A stretch of DNA of 7,790 nt. Origin: Lysobacterales bacterium CG_4_10_14_3_um_filter_64_11. GTDB lineage: Bacteria > Pseudomonadota > Gammaproteobacteria > Xanthomonadales > Xanthomonadaceae. The stretch spans positions 3,020 to 10,809 of the forward strand of contig PFJA01000169.1 of the NCBI GenBank assembly GCA_002782905.1, written 5' to 3'. The first letter of the stretch is position 1, and each line of letters begins with the position of its first letter. The notes beneath the pieces were generated by a model that saw only the letters and a program-made list of their open reading frames with translations, did not search any database and had not been told where the DNA came from. The position numbers were made by a program, and so were the translations under genes. Of this stretch, positions 1-5,951 are shown in pieces.

Positions 1-607
1 TCGGATCGGAAACGAAGATCGCGCCGACGGCGCCGCGCGCGACCAGTGCCGCCATCTTTTCCCGGCCGGACGAATAGTAGGCACGCGGGTCGTTGGCGAA
101 GCGTGCCGGCGCGCCGTTGAGCAACACCGCGATCTTGCCGTTGAGCTCGACGCCGGCAAAATCATCGTGATCGAATTCCGCCGCCACCACCCCCTGACCG
201 ACAAACACCAAGGGTGCGGCAAGCGCGAACTCGGGTTGGTCGTAGTTCACGCCGGGCAGAAACTCGGACTCGAATGCCAGCGACTCGATGCGGCCATTGC
301 GAATCAGCTCGAACCGTGCCCCCTCGGCCACACGTTCGCCCTGCAACAAGGGCACGCGCTGGAAATAGCTGCCGTCATCGCCGGCGGGCTCCAGACCCAG
401 CGACTGAAATTGACTGGCCATGTAGCGCGCAGCGAGTTCGTGGCCGCGCGTCGCCGCCTCGCGGCCTTCCAGCAGATCGTCAGCGAGAAAGGCCATGTGC
501 GCGGCGATGCGTTGCGCCGATGCCGTGTTGGGGTCAGGTTTATCGCTGTGCGAACTGGAACAGGCAGCGAGCAGCACACAGACGCTGGACAGCATGATCG
601 GACGCAT
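1..607 (-). CDS. M28-family zinc peptidase-like lipoprotein, N-terminal part (runs off the left edge)
   Basis: Reading leftwards from the ATG at 607-605 gives 202 codons without a stop before the window ends. The protein opens MRPIMLSSVCVLLAACSSS: a short hydrophobic signal with lipobox LAAC and acylated Cys16, so it is probably a secreted lipoprotein. Residues about 33-85 (AHMAFLADDLLEGREAATRG, then LAARYMASQFQSLGLEPAG and YFQRVPL) match the conserved N-terminal block of M28 (aminopeptidase Y/PCPA-like) metallopeptidases. Residues about 130-202 look like the PA (protease-associated) insert, with KIAVLLNGAP and MAALVARGAVGAIFVSDP. The zinc ligands and catalytic acids would lie beyond the edge, so activity cannot be judged. 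The likely role is release of N-terminal amino acids from peptides in the periplasm. It lies 69 nt downstream of the rhomboid gene on the same strand, so co-transcription is possible. The start has no strong Shine-Dalgarno; Met5 is an alternative but would shorten an already short signal peptide. Confidence 0.82.
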   Translation of the reverse strand, partial: MRPIMLSSVCVLLAACSSSHSDKPDPNTASAQRIAAHMAFLADDLLEGREAATRGHELAARYMASQFQSLGLEPAGDDGSYFQRVPLLQGERVAEGARFELIRNGRIESLAFESEFLPGVNYDQPEFALAAPLVFVGQGVVAAEFDHDDFAGVELNGKIAVLLNGAPARFANDPRAYYSSGREKMAALVARGAVGAIFVSDP

Positions 608-676
608 GGCAACACCGTTGCGGGACAGGAAAACGGCAACGTAGCACCGCATCGGCCAGCACGCCAATAGCAGGCA

Positions 677-1462
677 TCATTCGTTGCGCGGCGGGGGTCG
701 CTTGGGAAATGGCAATATCTGGCCAGTCGGGGCTTGTGGGCGCTGCCACAGCACTGGCACGTCATCCGGGCGGGCGGGCTCCAGGGGGTCGTCGCTGCCT
801 GCCGCGGCATCCTGATCATCGTCTTCCCAGTCATAGTGCTTGCGCGCCGGTGCCGGGTCCAGCCGCCGCCACAGCAGTGCCGACAGGGTGCCGGCAAGGG
901 CGCCGCCGAGGTGATATTCCCAACTGATCTGCGGGTCGTTGGGCAGAATGCTCAACACCATGCCGCCGTACATGAAAAATGCGATCAAGGCAGCGGCCAC
1001 GGCTGGCCGGTCGCGGCGTGCGATGCCGATCACGAACAGGAAAAACATCAGGCCATGGTCGATGCCGCTGGCGCCGATATGGCCGGAGTCGCGCGCAAAC
1101 AACCAGACCAGCAGCCCGCTGAGCAACCAGATCAGCACGAATCCCCGCTTCGCTGCCCGTGGCACCACCAGCAGGCTCAATGTGATCAGCAGCAGCAACG
1201 GCAGACTGTTCGACACCAGGTGCTCGAACGAGCCGTGCAGCAGGGGCGCAGTGAGGATGCCGATGCTTCCCGCGAGCGACCGCGGATACAGGGCGAGCGC
1301 CGGGAACTCGCCAAAAAAATGCTGGAACAGGTGTATCCACCACAGCAGTGCCAAAAACGCGCAGGCACTCAGCGCTGCGCCGCGCAGGCGCCGGGCGTCG
1401 CTCTGTCGTTGCGCGGCGCTATCGCCACGAGGCTCGATCAGCGGTAGGTCCATCATCAGCAT
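677..1462 (-). CDS. Rhomboid family intramembrane serine protease
   Basis: This 261-residue membrane protein has about six helices (near 28-46, 84-99, 106-122, 135-147, 153-171 and 183-199), the minimal bacterial rhomboid topology. The GASG motif holds the presumed nucleophile Ser132 (GASGIDHGLM). WEYHLGG in the last helix supplies the partner His184. HGSFEHLVSN gives His76, His81 and Asn85 with the same 5- and 9-residue spacing as the His-His-Asn set of E. coli GlpG, so the oxyanion-hole residues are present. The protein should cleave transmembrane substrates in the inner membrane; the substrate is unknown. A cytosolic tail of about 60 residues after the last helix is first acidic (DWEDDDQD) and then proline-rich, which is not needed for catalysis. 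The start is uncertain: ATG codons occur at residues 1, 3 and 4, and none has a clear Shine-Dalgarno. The gene is divergent from the first diguanylate cyclase gene. Confidence 0.9.
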   Translation of the reverse strand: MLMMDLPLIEPRGDSAAQRQSDARRLRGAALSACAFLALLWWIHLFQHFFGEFPALALYPRSLAGSIGILTAPLLHGSFEHLVSNSLPLLLLITLSLLVVPRAAKRGFVLIWLLSGLLVWLFARDSGHIGASGIDHGLMFFLFVIGIARRDRPAVAAALIAFFMYGGMVLSILPNDPQISWEYHLGGALAGTLSALLWRRLDPAPARKHYDWEDDDQDAAAGSDDPLEPARPDDVPVLWQRPQAPTGQILPFPKRPPPRNE

Positions 1463-1581
1463 CTGGGGCTGTTGAGCGCCATTGCAAGCGATGGCCGGCC
1501 CGCGTCGCTGGCGCCGTTGTGTGGGCTACCATACCGGTACATTGCGGTAGTCGGGTCAATTACGGCGTAAAAGGGGGGCGC
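1463..1581. promoter_or_regulatory. Divergent intergenic region between the rhomboid gene and the first GGDEF gene
   Basis: These 119 nt must contain the promoters for both flanking genes. Visible elements are an 8-bp palindrome TACCGGTA (1532-1539) and a loosely symmetric CTACC (1526-1530) / GGTAG (1546-1550) pair around it. TACCAT (1527-1532) and TACATT (1538-1543) are possible rightward -10 boxes. On the minus strand a good -35-like TTGACC (1559-1554) is followed by TATGGT, but 20 nt away, longer than normal. No promoter can be assigned with confidence; the palindrome is the best candidate operator. Confidence 0.35.
1571..1578 (+). promoter_or_regulatory. Ribosome binding site deciding the start of the first GGDEF gene
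   Basis: A purine run AAGGGGGG sits three nt before the ATG at 1582. It is the best Shine-Dalgarno-like sequence in this part of the window. Together with the start of the hydrophobic region at residue 6, it favours this ATG over in-frame upstream codons (the frame is open from 1348) that would run into the divergent rhomboid gene. Confidence 0.65.
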
Positions 1582-2766
1582 ATGAGCCTGGATGTTCGCA
1601 CCATCGCGCTTCTGGGGTCGCTGATGACCGCAGCCCTCGTGCTGATCCTGGTCGTTGCCCAGGGCCGCTCGCCGCGCTTGCTGCGCGACAGCATGAACCT
1701 GTGGCTGGGCGGACTGGTGGCCTTGCTGCTGGCACAAGTCCTGTTCGGGCTGCGCGGTGTGGCGCCTGACATGTTGTCGATCGTGGTTGCCAACACGCTG
1801 ATGGCCGCCGCGTTTGTCGGTCTGGCCTTGGCGGTGCGTCGCTTTCTGGCGATCACATCGCGCACCTGGCCGTTGTGGTTGCCGGTCGCACTGATCGCAG
1901 TGCTGATGTACGTGTTCAGCGCGTTGCTGCCGAGCTACCTCGTCCGTTTGTGTGTGGTTACCGGCGGCATGGTGTGGGTTCTCGCGCTTTTCTTGCGGCC
2001 GCTGGTGGGTTCATTGCGGCGTGCGGGGCCGGTGGGTCAGCAGGTGGTTTTGCTGAGCGTCGTCATCGCCATTGTCACGTTACTGGTGCGGATGCTGGCG
2101 TTTGTGTTTGGCACAGCGACGCCAGTGGGCTTGCTCGATGGCACCCTCGCCAACACGGCAACGTTGACCTACCTGTCAATTGCACCGCTGCTTGCGACGG
2201 TCGGTTTTCTGCTGATGTGCAATGAGCGTCTGATGGATGAAATGGTGCGTCTGTCGACGCTCGATGCGCTGACCGGCGCATACAGCCGGCGCGCCTTGAC
2301 CGATCTGAGCGAGCGCGCGCTGGCTGAGGCGCGGCGCTATCGCCGGCCACTGTCGGTGCTGATGATCGACGCCGATCATTTCAAGCAGGTCAACGATACC
2401 TACGGCCATAACGCTGGCGACGCGGTGCTGCTGGAGATCATGACGCGGCTCAAGGCAACCTTGCGCGCCGAGGATTTCGTCGGCCGGATCGGTGGCGAAG
2501 AGTTTCTGGTAGTGTTGCCGGCGACTCCCGAGGAGGAAGCGATGCGGGTGGCGTTGCGCATCCGTGAGCGCATTGCTGAGCAGACGCTGCTCTATGGCCG
2601 CGAGGAGATTCCTTTTACCGTTTCGATTGGCGTCGCCGAGCGCGATCCGGGCGAGGCGAATATCGATCTGCTGGTCAAACGTGCCGACGATGCCATGTAT
2701 GCCGCCAAGCGGGCGGGCCGCAACCGGGTGTTGGCCGCCAGTGCCGTCGCTGCGGCGGCTGGCTGA
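1582..2766 (+). CDS. Diguanylate cyclase with a seven-helix membrane sensor (first of a tandem pair)
   Basis: The 394-residue protein makes c-di-GMP from two GTP at the inner membrane. Residues 6-212 hold seven hydrophobic helices (about 6-26, 38-57, 64-85, 96-115, 119-138, 153-176, 192-212) that I cannot place in a named sensor family; MASE-like is the nearest description. A short linker with the sequence LMCNERLM (211-218) leads into the GGDEF domain, about 226-385. By alignment to PleD, the metal ligands are Asp263 (MIDADHFK) and Glu306 in GGEEF (304-308), and the guanine contacts are Asn271 and Asp280. RAED at 295-298, exactly five residues before GGEEF, is an intact RxxD I-site, so product inhibition is expected. 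All catalytic residues are present. The C-terminus is a short Ala-rich tail. The start is set by the strong Shine-Dalgarno and by alignment with the paralogue downstream (MSLDV versus MQLDV). The signal sensed is unknown. Confidence 0.93.
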   Translation: MSLDVRTIALLGSLMTAALVLILVVAQGRSPRLLRDSMNLWLGGLVALLLAQVLFGLRGVAPDMLSIVVANTLMAAAFVGLALAVRRFLAITSRTWPLWLPVALIAVLMYVFSALLPSYLVRLCVVTGGMVWVLALFLRPLVGSLRRAGPVGQQVVLLSVVIAIVTLLVRMLAFVFGTATPVGLLDGTLANTATLTYLSIAPLLATVGFLLMCNERLMDEMVRLSTLDALTGAYSRRALTDLSERALAEARRYRRPLSVLMIDADHFKQVNDTYGHNAGDAVLLEIMTRLKATLRAEDFVGRIGGEEFLVVLPATPEEEAMRVALRIRERIAEQTLLYGREEIPFTVSIGVAERDPGEANIDLLVKRADDAMYAAKRAGRNRVLAASAVAAAAG

Positions 2767-2854
2767 GCCGCTACAGTGCCCACGCAGCAAAACGCACAGA
2801 CCCGGGGCGGTGGTTGGCTTATCATCGAACGTTGGCTTGCGCACGGATGGCACG

Positions 2855-4015
2855 ATGCAACTTGACGTCAGTTCGATGGCTGTCGCGTGCAGCGCCTTGG
2901 CGACCCTGGTCGCCTTGATTCTGTTCGCTGCACGGCGGTCTTTTGAGCCCGATGTCCATGCCAGCCTTACCATCTGGGCAACGGCGTTGCTGTTCGTGGT
3001 GCTGTCCTCGGCACCGTTTGCGTGGGCGATGGCGACCACCCTGCCGGTGATCATCGTCGGCAATTCGTCGTTGGTGGTTGGCTACACCGGCTTCGCCATG
3101 GCCCTTCGCCGTTTCATGGCGCGGCCATTGCCGTTGCCGATGTACCTGCTGCCATTGCTGGCCGTGGTGACTGGCACGGTGGTGTTCTCGACCGTCATGC
3201 CGAGCTACAGCCTGCGTGTTGCCGTGGTGATCGTGTTTTTGCTGCTCGTGCAGACAACCCTGATTCGACCGGTGTTCCACGCGTTGCATCGTGGCGGCGA
3301 GGTCGGGCAGCGGGTGGTGGCGCTGAGTTTTCTGGCCTCCATCATCGCCCTGATCGTGCGCTTGCTGTGGGAATGGCGGCCGCCGGCACTGGATTCGTCG
3401 TGGCTGGCCGACGCCGACATCATTGGCCTGCACATGCTGCTGATCTGGATGACCCCGGTGGTTGGCAGTATCGGGTTTTTGTTGATGTGCAACGAGCGCC
3501 TGATGCGCGTTACCCGCACCCTGGCCGAAACCGACGCACTGACTGGCATCAGCGGCCGGCGCACCATTTTGCAGCGCAGCGAAAATGCGCTGCGTGACGC
3601 CGAGCGCAGCGGCCGACCGATGTCGGTGCTGATGATCGACGCAGACCATTTCAAGTGCGTCAACGACCAGCACGGCCACGAGGCGGGCGATGCGGTATTG
3701 GTGGAGCTGGTGCAGCGGTTGCGCGCGGTGCTGCGCAGCCACGACGTGATTGGGCGGATGGGCGGCGAGGAGTTTTTGGTGCTGTTGCCCGATACCGGCG
3801 AGCGAGCGGCGCTGGAAGTTGCCGAGCGGCTGCTCGCTGCGATGCGAGTTGCGCCGATCCGCCACAATGGCATCAGTGTGACGATGACCTTGTCGGTGGG
3901 CGTGGCTTCGCTGCATGTGCACGATGCCAATCTGGATGCGCTCATCCGTCGTGCCGACGCTGCGCTGTACGCGGCCAAAGCTGCCGGACGCGACTGCGCG
4001 TTGTCGGCGGCGTGA
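2855..4015 (+). CDS. Diguanylate cyclase with a seven-helix membrane sensor (second of a tandem pair)
   Basis: This 386-residue paralogue of the preceding gene matches it along its whole length: the MxLDV start, RRF(L/M)A after helix 3, PSY before helix 5, and GFLLMCNERLM (207-217) at the membrane-domain junction. Seven hydrophobic helices (about 6-25, 36-57, 64-84, 94-112, 119-139, 153-172, 188-211) precede a GGDEF domain, about 225-386. Catalytic positions are complete: Asp262, Asn270, Asp279 and Glu305 in GGEEF (303-307). RSHD (294-297) is an intact RxxD I-site. It should therefore be an active, product-inhibited c-di-GMP synthase in the inner membrane. It starts 88 nt after the first cyclase gene. 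The ATG has a weak Shine-Dalgarno (GGATGG, 2845-2850), and the frame is open further upstream, but homology with the neighbour supports this start. Divergence in the membrane part suggests the two copies sense different cues. Confidence 0.92.
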   Translation: MQLDVSSMAVACSALATLVALILFAARRSFEPDVHASLTIWATALLFVVLSSAPFAWAMATTLPVIIVGNSSLVVGYTGFAMALRRFMARPLPLPMYLLPLLAVVTGTVVFSTVMPSYSLRVAVVIVFLLLVQTTLIRPVFHALHRGGEVGQRVVALSFLASIIALIVRLLWEWRPPALDSSWLADADIIGLHMLLIWMTPVVGSIGFLLMCNERLMRVTRTLAETDALTGISGRRTILQRSENALRDAERSGRPMSVLMIDADHFKCVNDQHGHEAGDAVLVELVQRLRAVLRSHDVIGRMGGEEFLVLLPDTGERAALEVAERLLAAMRVAPIRHNGISVTMTLSVGVASLHVHDANLDALIRRADAALYAAKAAGRDCALSAA

Positions 4016-4060
4016 GCACTTGAGCGAGCGCCATCCGCGCACCGAGTGCACCGGTAACGC

Positions 4061-4066
4061 TATCAT
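4061..4066 (+). promoter_or_regulatory. Possible -10 box giving a leaderless rlmI transcript
   Basis: TATCAT matches the sigma-70 -10 consensus at five of six positions. Its last base is seven nt before the A of the rlmI ATG at 4073, which is the usual distance to a transcription start. The stretch between them contains no Shine-Dalgarno. No -35 hexamer is recognisable at 16-18 nt spacing, so this stays tentative. Confidence 0.3.
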
Positions 4067-4072
4067 GCCGCG

Positions 4073-5245
4073 ATGAATACGACTGCCTTGCCGGTCATCC
4101 GGCTCAAGATCGAACGCCGTTCCACCCACCCGTGGATTTTCCAGAAGATGCTGGAAAAGCCGGATGTCCGGCCAAGGCCGGGTGCACTGGTCGATGTGGT
4201 GGACAACACCGGAGCCTGGGTCGCTCGCGGTTTTTACAATGGCCATTCGCGCATCGCGTTGCGGGTATTGACCGAAAACCCGGAGCAGGCGGTCGATGCC
4301 GGATTTTTCCGTGAACGGATCGCCACCGCGGTGCGCTTGCGCCGCGAAACGCTGCGGCTCGATGCGGTCAGCGATGCCTGGCGAGTGGTGCATTCCGAGG
4401 GCGATGGCTTGTCCGGCCTGGTGGTGGACCGTTACGGCGACCTGCTGGTCGTCGAGTTCTTTTCGGCGGGCATGTACCGCTACCGCGAATGGATTTACGC
4501 CGCGCTGAGCGAGGCGTTTCCCGGTTGCCGGTTCTACAGCTTTGCCGAGGATCACGTGCAAAAGCAGGAGAGTTTTGACCTGCGCCTGCCGCCAATCCCG
4601 GAGCCGAGCGTGATCAGCGAATACGGGCTGATGTTTCTGGCCAGCCCGGGCAGTGGCCACAAGACCGGTTTTTTTGCCGATCAACGCGATAATCGCGAGT
4701 TTCTCAGCCGTTTCACCAAGGGCGCGCGGGTGCTGGATCTGTGCTGCAATTCGGGCGGCTTCGCGATCTACGCCAAGGCACGCGGTGAAGCGGCCGAGGT
4801 GGTTGCGATCGACATCGATGAATCGATACTCGAAATCGCGCGGCGCAACGCCCAACTCAATCATGCGCGGGTGCGATTCATTCAGGCCGACCTGTTCCCG
4901 TACCTGCGCGATGCTGCCGCCAACGGCGAGAAGTTTGATGTGGTGATCCTCGACCCGGCCAAGATGACCCGCGATCGCGATCAAGTGATTCCGGCACTGA
5001 AAAAATACCTCGACATGAACAAGCTGGCGATGGGCGTACTCAAGCCCGGCGGCGTGCTGCTGACGTGTTCATGTACCGGTCTGGTCAGTGAGGATCAGTT
5101 TCTCGACATGCTGCGCCGTGCAGCGTTTTACGCCGGCCGCACGGCACAGGTTTTCAAGGTGTCTGGTGCTGGCGGTGACCACCCGTTCATGGCACACGTG
5201 GCCGAGAGCCGCTACCTGAAGTCGGTGTTCTGCCGGGTCGAATGA
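4073..5245 (+). CDS. rlmI: RlmI-like 23S rRNA (cytosine-C5)-methyltransferase
   Basis: The 390-residue protein is collinear with E. coli RlmI (YccW, about 396 residues), which methylates C1962 of 23S rRNA using S-adenosylmethionine. A PUA-type RNA-binding segment lies at about 9-70 (HPWIFQKML, VDVVDNTGAWVARGFYN), a middle domain at about 75-190, and the Rossmann methyltransferase domain from about 197 (HKTGFFADQRDNREFL). SAM-binding motif I is LDLCCNSGGF (221-230), with acidic motif II VVAIDID (243-249). The presumed catalytic cysteine is Cys334 in TCSCTG (331-336), aligned with the SCSG cysteine of RlmI. Motif IV reads DPAK (294-297) rather than the usual DPPK, and motif I has NSGG where E. 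coli has YTGG, so this is a divergent subgroup and the exact target base is inferred. There is no Shine-Dalgarno before the ATG; a TATCAT box ends 6 nt upstream. It is separated from the GGDEF gene by 57 nt. Confidence 0.8.
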   Translation: MNTTALPVIRLKIERRSTHPWIFQKMLEKPDVRPRPGALVDVVDNTGAWVARGFYNGHSRIALRVLTENPEQAVDAGFFRERIATAVRLRRETLRLDAVSDAWRVVHSEGDGLSGLVVDRYGDLLVVEFFSAGMYRYREWIYAALSEAFPGCRFYSFAEDHVQKQESFDLRLPPIPEPSVISEYGLMFLASPGSGHKTGFFADQRDNREFLSRFTKGARVLDLCCNSGGFAIYAKARGEAAEVVAIDIDESILEIARRNAQLNHARVRFIQADLFPYLRDAAANGEKFDVVILDPAKMTRDRDQVIPALKKYLDMNKLAMGVLKPGGVLLTCSCTGLVSEDQFLDMLRRAAFYAGRTAQVFKVSGAGGDHPFMAHVAESRYLKSVFCRVE

Positions 5246-5263
5246 ACATGCCGGTTACACTCT

Positions 5264-5408
5264 TGGGCGCCTCGAAAAACCGTCGCAAGTGGCCCGAGTG
5301 CAAGGCGCACGCAGCGCAGGAACCGCAGTTTACGTGCGGGTACATGAGGATGCCCAGCACCGCGCAACGCAGCCATCGGGTTGCGCAGCAGGTTTTTCGA
5401 GGTGCCCA
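5264..5408. repeat. 145-nt palindromic element with 18-nt terminal inverted repeats and internal hairpins
   Basis: The left arm 5264-5281 (TGGGCGCCTCGAAAAACC) and right arm 5391-5408 (GGTTTTTCGAGGTGCCCA) are reverse complements except for one G-T pair (5269 with 5403). Between them are three smaller perfect inverted repeats: GTGC/GCAC (5298-5301, 5307-5310), CCGCA/TGCGG (5323-5327, 5335-5339) and GCGCAAC/GTTGCGC (5362-5368, 5380-5386). The whole could fold as a closed multi-branched structure in RNA or extrude as DNA. Size and layout resemble miniature dispersed repeats such as ERIC or Correia/NEMIS elements; the core also feels familiar from other gammaproteobacterial genomes, but that is unverified memory. 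It fills almost the whole gap between rlmI and dtd. A 4-bp direct repeat ACTC (5259-5262 and 5408-5411) lies near the ends and could be a target duplication, or chance. It encodes no transposase. Confidence 0.7.
5399..5404 (+). promoter_or_regulatory. dtd ribosome binding site inside the right arm of the palindrome
   Basis: GAGGTG is a good Shine-Dalgarno match seven nt before the GTG start at 5412, and it supports that start over upstream in-frame codons. It lies wholly within the right terminal arm, so pairing with the left arm would hide it. The single non-Watson-Crick pair of the arms (T5403) falls within this site. Confidence 0.55.
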
Positions 5409-5411
5409 CTC

Positions 5412-5864
5412 GTGATCGCTTTGATTCAGCGCGTAAGCCGCGCCAGCGTGGTGGTGGCCGGCGACACCATCGGCGCGATCGATGCCGGCCTGCTGGCGCT
5501 GGTCGCGGTGCAGCCAGGCGACGGCGAGGCACAGGCGCAGCGGATGCTTGAACGCCTGCTCGGTTACCGCGTGTTCGCCGATGCCGCCGGGCGGATGAAT
5601 CGATCATTGCGCGATACCGGCGGCGGCCTGTTGCTGGTCAGTCAATTCACGCTGGCGGCCGACACCGCGAGCGGCATGCGACCCAGCTTTACCCGCGCAG
5701 CCGGCCCGGCGGAAGGTGAACGCTGGTTCAACCGCTTGCTGGAATTGGCGCGGCAACACCATGGCGTGGTGGAAAGCGGGCGCTTCGGCGCCAATATGGC
5801 AGTGAGTCTGGTCAACGATGGCCCGGTGACGTTTTGGCTTGATGTCGCGCCAGAGCAGAAATAA
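5412..5864 (+). CDS. dtd: D-aminoacyl-tRNA deacylase (D-Tyr-tRNA deacylase)
   Basis: The 150-residue protein hydrolyses D-aminoacyl-tRNAs, and in this family also glycyl-tRNA(Ala), and so proofreads against D-residues in the cytosol. It matches E. coli DTD from its first residues (IALIQRVSRASV against IALIQRVTRASV) to its end. The signature SQFTLAAD at 77-84 contains the active-site Thr80. NDGPVTFW (135-142) contains the Gly-cisPro pair (137-138) that enforces chirality selection. GMRPSF (88-93) is also conserved. The length is that of the family. The initiation codon is GTG; the reading frame continues upstream through the palindromic element, but DTD proteins begin at this IALIQRV block and a GAGGTG site is correctly placed. 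It is flanked by the palindromic element upstream and by the rpoD promoter 20 nt downstream, so it is probably not co-transcribed with rpoD alone. Confidence 0.95.
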   Translation: MIALIQRVSRASVVVAGDTIGAIDAGLLALVAVQPGDGEAQAQRMLERLLGYRVFADAAGRMNRSLRDTGGGLLLVSQFTLAADTASGMRPSFTRAAGPAEGERWFNRLLELARQHHGVVESGRFGANMAVSLVNDGPVTFWLDVAPEQK

Positions 5865-5884
5865 ACTCTAGTTCTTTCAGTTAT

Positions 5885-5914
5885 TTGGCTTGATGCATTG
5901 CAAGCCGGTATACT
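5885..5914 (+). promoter_or_regulatory. Probable sigma-70 promoter of rpoD
   Basis: TTGGCT (5885-5890) and TATACT (5909-5914) are separated by 18 nt and match the -35 and -10 consensus at four and five of six positions. A start near 5921 would leave a leader of about 30 nt before rpoD. A 6-bp inverted repeat GGCTTG (5887-5892) / CAAGCC (5901-5906) overlaps the -35 end and the spacer and could bind a regulator. No T-run follows it, so it is not a terminator for dtd. Confidence 0.5.
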
Positions 5915-5951
5915 GGAAGGTTCTTTATCCTTGGCGAACCGGTATCACGCT

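Noticed and set aside
734..1447. A 237-codon plus-strand open frame over the rhomboid gene
   Set aside because: It is antisense to a protein with all rhomboid catalytic motifs, and its product is Gln- and Arg-rich without a domain.
1528..1559. A minus-strand promoter TTGACC and TATGGT for the rhomboid gene
   Set aside because: The hexamers are 20 nt apart, outside the usual 16-18 nt, so it was not listed as a separate promoter.
1348..1581. An upstream extension of the first GGDEF protein
   Set aside because: The frame is open, but it would overlap the divergent rhomboid gene. The AAGGGGGG site and the start shared with the paralogue place initiation at 1582.
2176..3063. A 295-codon minus-strand open frame across the junction of the two GGDEF genes
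   Set aside because: It is the complement of the GGDEF coding sequence, has low-complexity composition and shows no domain.
4016..4049. A GCACT/AGTGC hairpin after the second GGDEF gene as a terminator
   Set aside because: The stem is only 5 bp with a 24-nt loop and no T-run follows.
2822..4984. A 720-codon open frame on the minus strand across the second GGDEF gene and most of rlmI
   Set aside because: It is antisense to two clear, conserved proteins. Its translation is rich in Gln, His and Arg, as expected from the complement of GC-rich coding DNA, and it has no recognisable domain.
5289..5411. An N-terminal extension of Dtd through the palindromic element
   Set aside because: DTD proteins begin at the IALIQRV block; the extra 41 residues come from the repeat and have no counterpart in the family.
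5212..5607. A 131-codon minus-strand open frame across the palindromic element and the start of dtd
   Set aside because: It is a shadow of dtd and of the repeat. Open frames through palindromic repeats often mimic small proteins.
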